Of a DNA stretch of 17,847 nt, positions 14,801 to 17,847 are shown one piece after another. Under the pieces are notes generated by a model. It saw only the letters and a list, made by a program, of their open reading frames with translations. It was not told where the DNA came from and did no database searches. Positions within the stretch are counted from its first letter, which is position 1. Every line of letters begins with the position of its first letter. The translations under genes and the position numbers were made by a program. The stretch spans positions 1 to 17,847 of the forward strand of contig JAUXCV010000011.1 in NCBI GenBank assembly GCA_030618675.1. The letters are read 5' to 3'. Origin of the DNA: Acidimicrobiia bacterium. Its GTDB lineage: Bacteria; Actinomycetota; Acidimicrobiia; Spongiisociales; UBA5794.

Positions 14801-16632
14801 ACATCGAGGCTCTCTCCATCGGGCCCGAGCACACCGAAGTCGTGAGCGAACAGTTCGTCATCGGTGTTGTCGTCGGTGGACAGTCTGGTCGGGATCTCCT
14901 CGACCGCTCTCAGTCCGAGATCTTCGACGAGCGGCAACATCTCCGAGAGATCCCGTTTCCCGTTGCGGCTGTAGACGACGATGCGGGTCAGTTGCTCATG
15001 GGAGTCGGCCTCGTTGTAGATGGCGACCCGTATCTGATCATCGTTCGACAGAAGCGCATCGACGTCCACGATCGAGCGAGCTGCCTGGGCAAGCGATGTC
15101 GCACTCCGGAAGTAGACCGGGTATCGGTGGGCGTACGCCTCGATCAGCTTTCGCGCCGCGGTCTGATCGTGAGTTGCTGTGAGTGCCTGGCACACGCGGT
15201 CGTCCCAGGTGCGGGTCAGCCCGTACACGTCTTGCTCGAGTTCCTCGAATGACACCGTCGGGATCGAGCCTTTCATCCACACGGTGAAATGGATCCGTGC
15301 GTCGCCGGTCTCACCCAGCGTCAGTTGGTAGTCGATCGTCTCGCCGCCGTAGCGCTCGAGGAAGAGATCCTGAAGCTGCCTGCGGAGATCCGCGTCGAAC
15401 CTGTCACGGGGAATGACGACAAGGATCGAGACATTGCGCTGCAGCACGTCGTTGCGTACGAAGAGGCGCACGTGCTGGTGTTCTTCGGCCTCGAGCAACC
15501 CCACGAGACTCGTCCACAGATCCTCTTCCGTGATGCTGAACAACTCATCCTTCGGGAACGACTCGAAGATCTGCGTGATCACCTTGTAGTCGTGGGACCC
15601 TTCGATCAGGTCCTCACCGGCGAGGATGTTCTGTAGCTTGCGTCGGAGGATCGGAATCGTCGCCGACGGTGCCATGTAGGCCTTGGAGGTGAACAGACCG
15701 ACGAGCCTCGCCTCCCCCTTGGGCGTCCCGTCCGAATCCACTCGCCGAAGGCCGACATAATCCATACGGGAGTCACGATGAACCGTGGACCGGCTGTTGG
15801 TCTTGGAGATGACCAGCTGACGGCCACTCTCGTACCTCCCGCGGAGGTCCGGCGGGAGAGCACCGAGTGGTACCGGTTCGGCGAATCGGCTGTGCGATCT
15901 ATCAGACAGGATCCCAAGCCCCGAATCCGGCTTCGCAACGATCGCCGGTCCATCTCCGTCGTCGGTGATGTCGTACTCGCGATACCCGAGCAGGATGAAG
16001 TTGTCATCGAGCAGCCAGTCGAGGAAGTCGATCGCCTCGTCCACGTCTGCGCTGTCGAACGCCGAACCGTCTTCGAAGGCATAGTGAGCCATACGTCGCA
16101 CGGCAAAGCGCATCGGCTCGTAGTCACGCACCGTCACCCGAATGCTGCGGATCGCTGAAGCTAGTTGCTCCTCGAGATCGCGTGCTTCCCCATCCGATAG
16201 CGATTCGGCGAGCTCGTAGTGCTGAACCGACTCGCGATGGGGGGCATCTCTCCCGGAGGCGACCTCGAGCAGATCTCCCGACGAATCCCTCGTGGTTCCG
16301 ACAACCGGGTGGAAGTGCCGCACGATCGTGTACCCGAGACGAGTCAGTCGATTGGAGATGGAGTCGACGAGGAAGGAAGCGTCATCGGTGACGATCTCAA
16401 CGACGGATCCCGGCGCCTCGTACCCGCACGTGTCAACGGTCGGCCGGAAGACCCGAACTGCGAACGGCTCCCTCCCGCGAACGCCCAGGAACCCGAAGGC
16501 ACAGGCGATCTCGGCTTCGAACTGATCCGCGCTGATCGTGGGTTCTTCGTCCTCCGGCATACGGTGCTTGTAAGCGGCGGCGAAAGCGGAGAGCGCGGCA
16601 TCGTGTGTGGCGTGTGTCTCCCCGTTGCTCAT
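11884..16632 (-). CDS. gdh: NAD-specific glutamate dehydrogenase, large (L_180) type
   Basis: This 1582-residue enzyme oxidatively deaminates glutamate to 2-oxoglutarate and ammonium with NAD, feeding amino-acid carbon into the TCA cycle. Its length and layout are those of the ~180-kDa bacterial GDH family. N-terminal ACT-like regulatory segments include SVVEIVTDDASFLVDSIS. The catalytic core has GVHLRGGSVARGGIRWS, then LGLMKAQMTKN (Lys808, Lys813) and PTGAKGGF (Lys823, the likely catalytic-lysine motif). A dinucleotide-binding segment VGVGDMSGDVFGNG lies near 953-966, and a long helical C-terminal region follows. At 793-794 it reads Ser-Ile where I expect Ser-Asp in most members. ATG 16632 is chosen because TATCCT lies 7 nt upstream and there is no ribosome binding site; a longer frame to 16683 would cover the promoter. 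It is transcribed divergently from the Bax-inhibitor-like gene. Confidence 0.96.
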   Translation of the reverse strand: MSNGETHATHDAALSAFAAAYKHRMPEDEEPTISADQFEAEIACAFGFLGVRGREPFAVRVFRPTVDTCGYEAPGSVVEIVTDDASFLVDSISNRLTRLGYTIVRHFHPVVGTTRDSSGDLLEVASGRDAPHRESVQHYELAESLSDGEARDLEEQLASAIRSIRVTVRDYEPMRFAVRRMAHYAFEDGSAFDSADVDEAIDFLDWLLDDNFILLGYREYDITDDGDGPAIVAKPDSGLGILSDRSHSRFAEPVPLGALPPDLRGRYESGRQLVISKTNSRSTVHRDSRMDYVGLRRVDSDGTPKGEARLVGLFTSKAYMAPSATIPILRRKLQNILAGEDLIEGSHDYKVITQIFESFPKDELFSITEEDLWTSLVGLLEAEEHQHVRLFVRNDVLQRNVSILVVIPRDRFDADLRRQLQDLFLERYGGETIDYQLTLGETGDARIHFTVWMKGSIPTVSFEELEQDVYGLTRTWDDRVCQALTATHDQTAARKLIEAYAHRYPVYFRSATSLAQAARSIVDVDALLSNDDQIRVAIYNEADSHEQLTRIVVYSRNGKRDLSEMLPLVEDLGLRAVEEIPTRLSTDDNTDDELFAHDFGVLGPDGESLDVDVCGGRVSAGLTATLLGEGESDGLSRLLVLTDLDHEQINILRAYRSYWHLVNPAFSKSYVAAALAAYPEITDDLVRLFEARFGPAADESVETALRATLLEHLEAVASLDEDRILRAFLGLIDATIRTSAFLGTGSLAFKFLSAKVPAAPEPRPMYEIFVFAPDVAGVHLRGGSVARGGIRWSIRRQDYRTEVLGLMKAQMTKNVVIVPTGAKGGFVMRRVANPAVGPTFDEVKSGYRVFIQGLLDVTDNYEEGQVVHPAGVRTLDGDDPYFVVAADRGTATFSDTANGIAVDAGFWLDDAFASGGSTGYDHKALGITARGAWESVRRHFMELDIDVASDPITVVGVGDMSGDVFGNGMLLSRSIRLVSAFDHRHIFVDPDPDPERSFAERERLAGLGRSSWDDYDRDAISPGGGVFPRSLKRIVLTEQMRSSLGTTETEMTPHELIAAILKAPVDLLWNGGIGTYVKAKAETNDEAQDRSNDAVRVNGRDLRCRVVGEGGNLGFTQAGRIEYDRSGGRIFTDFIDNSGGVHCSDREVNIKILLRIAERSGELTRDSRNELIQAVSDDVVAAIVDDNHDQAQILSQEVAASAGRMESYEDLMVRLEAEAGLDRKIEVLPATEIMIERRRVGRGMARPELAVLLAYAKRHLTDELVDSDLPESVFFESLLTGYFPPQIVERFESLIATHPLRRQLVATIVANEMLNSQGVTFVSRLEAETGAGAAEIVRAYRTARGVVGASARWREVEMLPGALDAEVVRQLLGGVDSFVETVTRWFIGRRGTEPIADRIEAYRSGFIEIAGEIRSMGPKQWRNRLERQVKRFIDLGVPEEIAVGHVFQAELVHAPDIIDVAAATGLPLGDVGRAFYRAGQVFHIDWLERQIESLPATTRWQRWATLSLGQELMNLRRLIVERILTGCHDSDVDAAFATFADSTAVERERLARLVALLRRDGVSDSAAVVVAIRQMMTLVGDR

Positions 16633-16639
16633 GGCGCGC

Positions 16640-16645
16640 AGGATA
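16640..16645 (-). promoter_or_regulatory. Putative -10 box for leaderless gdh transcript
   Basis: On the minus strand TATCCT is followed by 7 nt and ATG 16632. No Shine-Dalgarno occurs in the usual position and no -35 consensus is visible. This is the best-looking of the leaderless-type boxes in the window. Confidence 0.5.
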
Positions 16646-16648
16646 CCT

Positions 16649-16666
16649 CGCGGTGGCCACCCCGCG
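16649..16666. promoter_or_regulatory. Near-palindrome upstream of gdh -10 (operator candidate)
   Basis: The 18 bp CGCGGTGGCCACCCCGCG form an imperfect dyad centred on GGCC (arms CGCGGTGG and CCACC-CCGCG with one extra C). It lies just upstream of the putative gdh -10, where an activator or repressor could bind. Two CTGCAG palindromes (16667-16672 and 16683-16688), 16 bp apart, follow in the same 111-bp divergent gap. Pattern only. Confidence 0.3.
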
Positions 16667-16708
16667 CTGCAGATGGGCGACACTGCAGAACAACACGGGC
16701 TCAGGTCC

Positions 16709-16714
16709 TACCCT
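16709..16714 (+). promoter_or_regulatory. Weak -10 candidate for the Bax-inhibitor-like gene
   Basis: TACCCT lies about 30 nt before GTG 16744. That would give a short leader containing the GAGGAG ribosome binding site (16733-16738). There is no convincing -35. Confidence 0.25.
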
Positions 16715-16743
16715 GCCGGTCCGCCCAGACACGAGGAGATGGC

Positions 16744-17511
16744 GTGGCGAATCCGGCACTCAACAAGTACTTCGGCAACGGAGGGTCAACGGCGACACTC
16801 GATGCCTCAGCAGGTTCTGTTCCCGTGCAGTCCGCCATCGTCCCCGATGACCGCATGACCATGGGTGGAACAGCCGGTGCAACCGGACTGCTTCTCGTGA
16901 TCCTCATCGCAACCGCCGCCTGGGGGTGGTCGATCTCGTCCCCGACCGGGGCTCTGCCCATGTGGTCGATCTTCGTGCTCATCGGGGCATTCGTACTCGC
17001 CATCATCACAATCTTCAATCCGAAGATGGCGGTCGTCACCGGACCGATCTACACGGCCGCGCAGGGGCTCTTCATCGGTTCGATGAGCAAGGCGTACGAG
17101 GCCGCCTGGGGTGGGATCGTGATGACGGCCGTCCTTGCCACGATCTCCGTGTTCATCGTGATGCTCGTTCTCTTCGTCACTCGGACAATCACTGTCACCA
17201 ACAAGCTCCGCTCGGTCATCATCGGTGCGACGCTCGGAATCGCCCTGTTCTACTTCGCCTCGTTCCTCTTCGCTCTGTTCGGAGTGCAGATTCCGTTCGT
17301 GTGGGAAGGTGGAATCGGTGGGATCCTCTTCAGCGTCTTCGTCGTGGGCATCGCAGCGCTCAATCTGCTCCTCGACTTCGACTTGATCGAACGAGGGGTC
17401 GCCATGGACTCACCGAAGTACATGAACTGGTACGGGGCCTTCAGCCTGATGATCACCATCATCTGGCTCTACATAGAGATCCTGAGACTCCTGGGCAAGA
17501 CCCGGTCGTAG
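16744..17511 (+). CDS. Bax-inhibitor-1/YccA-like membrane protein
   Basis: This 255-residue protein has seven membrane segments (about 43-62, 73-91, 97-112, 123-146, 157-178, 188-209 and 231-250) after a polar N-terminal tail of about 40 residues. The C-terminal words LNLLLDFDLIERGV (207-219) and SPKYMNWYGAFSL (223-235) are typical of the bacterial Bax-inhibitor-1-like family (the YccA/YetJ relatives). Asp211 and Asp213 lie where conserved acidic residues gate ion leak in the characterised YetJ. The role is probably membrane ion homeostasis or stress tolerance; this is family-level knowledge only. Start GTG 16744 follows GAGGAG by 5 nt. An open frame extending upstream to 16219 overlaps the gdh gene antisense and is rejected. 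Confidence 0.92.
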   Translation: MANPALNKYFGNGGSTATLDASAGSVPVQSAIVPDDRMTMGGTAGATGLLLVILIATAAWGWSISSPTGALPMWSIFVLIGAFVLAIITIFNPKMAVVTGPIYTAAQGLFIGSMSKAYEAAWGGIVMTAVLATISVFIVMLVLFVTRTITVTNKLRSVIIGATLGIALFYFASFLFALFGVQIPFVWEGGIGGILFSVFVVGIAALNLLLDFDLIERGVAMDSPKYMNWYGAFSLMITIIWLYIEILRLLGKTRS

Positions 17512-17516
17512 GAGTG

Positions 17517-17651
17517 GAGTAGCTGAGTAGCTGAGTAGCCGAGGATGGCCGACCGCACCACGTGTGTCCCCCGGTTCCGAGAGATGCAACGTGTCGAGTC
17601 GTTGACCGAGCCGCGGACCGGCTTCAGTGCCCAGCTACTCCGCTATCTGAG
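17517..17651. repeat. Octamer repeat array with inverted arm (GAGTAGC-N family), locus 2
   Basis: GAGTAGCT (17517), GAGTAGCT (17525) and GAGTAGCC (17533) stand in tandem, starting 5 bp after the stop codon of the Bax-inhibitor-like gene. An inverted copy, GCTACTCC (17634-17641), followed by the degenerate GCTATCTGAG, lies about 95 bp away, directly before the 3' end of the convergent universal stress gene. The spacer (17541-17633) shows nothing recognisable. The arrangement repeats that of locus 1 at 2005-2108. Confidence 0.82.
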
Positions 17652-17847
17652 TCACGGGACCACCAGCACCGGACAGGGGGCTTCGTGCACTACGTGATTC
17701 GCTACCGAACCAACGACCATTCTGCGAAGAAGCCCGGCTCCGCGGCGGCCGACCACAAGGATGTCCGCATCGAATCTGGTACACACGTCGATGAGCCGCG
17801 CTGACGGCTCTCCGATCTCCTCCTGCGTCTCGTAGTCCACGCCTGAG
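17652..17847 (-). CDS. Universal stress protein (UspA family), C-terminal part
   Basis: Only the last 64 codons are in the window; the gene runs off the right edge, so the start is not visible. The sequence shows the C-terminal half of a UspA domain: SARLIDVCTRFDADILVVGRR followed by the ATP-binding pattern G-x2-G-x9-G-S (GRRGAGLLRRMVVGS), and the closing strand APCPVLVVP. Intact Gly residues and the Ser suggest an ATP-binding member. Such proteins help cells survive starvation or hypoxia in actinobacteria. It converges with the Bax-inhibitor-like gene across octamer array 2. A GTG at 17840 is only an internal Val codon. Confidence 0.92.
   Translation of the reverse strand, partial: SGVDYETQEEIGEPSARLIDVCTRFDADILVVGRRGAGLLRRMVVGSVANHVVHEAPCPVLVVP

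Noticed and set aside
16219..16743. Upstream extension of the Bax-inhibitor-like frame
   Set aside because: It overlaps gdh antisense and reads as low-complexity polar sequence. GTG 16744 has a well-placed GAGGAG site and begins the family-like N-terminus.

Overview
The window is high-GC DNA from an actinobacterium. The supporting evidence is a PPOX-fold (F420/flavin) protein, an L_180-type NAD-glutamate dehydrogenase, a Cys-motif lipoprotein in a MacAB-like operon, and five genes with leaderless-type starts. I think the class Acidimicrobiia or a near relative is likely, but that is inference; no rRNA or other phylogenetic marker lies here. There are fourteen protein genes. Two are cut by the window edges: the histidine kinase on the left and the universal stress protein on the right. 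I see no tRNA, rRNA, CRISPR array, transposase or phage gene.

Layout. Positions 1-1935 (minus strand) hold an OmpR-family response regulator and its histidine kinase. Diverging from them, 2207-6331 (plus) is a tightly coupled exporter operon: lipoprotein, membrane-fusion adaptor with two peptidoglycan-binding domains, ABC ATPase and MacB-type permease, with overlaps of 1, 4 and 4 bp at the junctions. The divergent arrangement suggests that the two-component system controls the exporter, perhaps in response to envelope stress. Next come a short-chain dehydrogenase (6343-7203) and a flippase-like LPG-synthase transmembrane protein (7226-8338). The convergent gap after it is mostly a 60-bp direct tandem duplication. 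On the minus strand, a class-II haloalkane dehalogenase (9098-9946) precedes a Yip1-like membrane protein (8486-9061). A ComB-family phosphatase (10003-10695) diverges from the dehalogenase. A PPOX protein and a DoxX protein form a minus-strand pair (10820-11755). A 1582-residue NAD-glutamate dehydrogenase fills 11884-16632 (minus). Divergent from it is a Bax-inhibitor-1/YccA-like membrane protein (16744-17511), which converges on the partial universal stress protein.

The least ordinary material is between genes. Two tracts are built of drifting 7-bp units (10696-10809 and 11813-11889), and they bracket the PPOX-DoxX pair. Two other tracts are built of 8-bp GAGTAGC-N units with an inverted arm (2005-2108 and 17517-17651). 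These look like a family of short tandem repeats similar in style to the heptameric STRR repeats of cyanobacteria. I know of no description of them in this kind of organism, but I could not search.

Translation starts fall into two clear classes. Most genes have a GGAG-type ribosome binding site. Five genes lack one and instead have a TANNNT hexamer 7-8 nt before the start codon, as expected for leaderless mRNAs.
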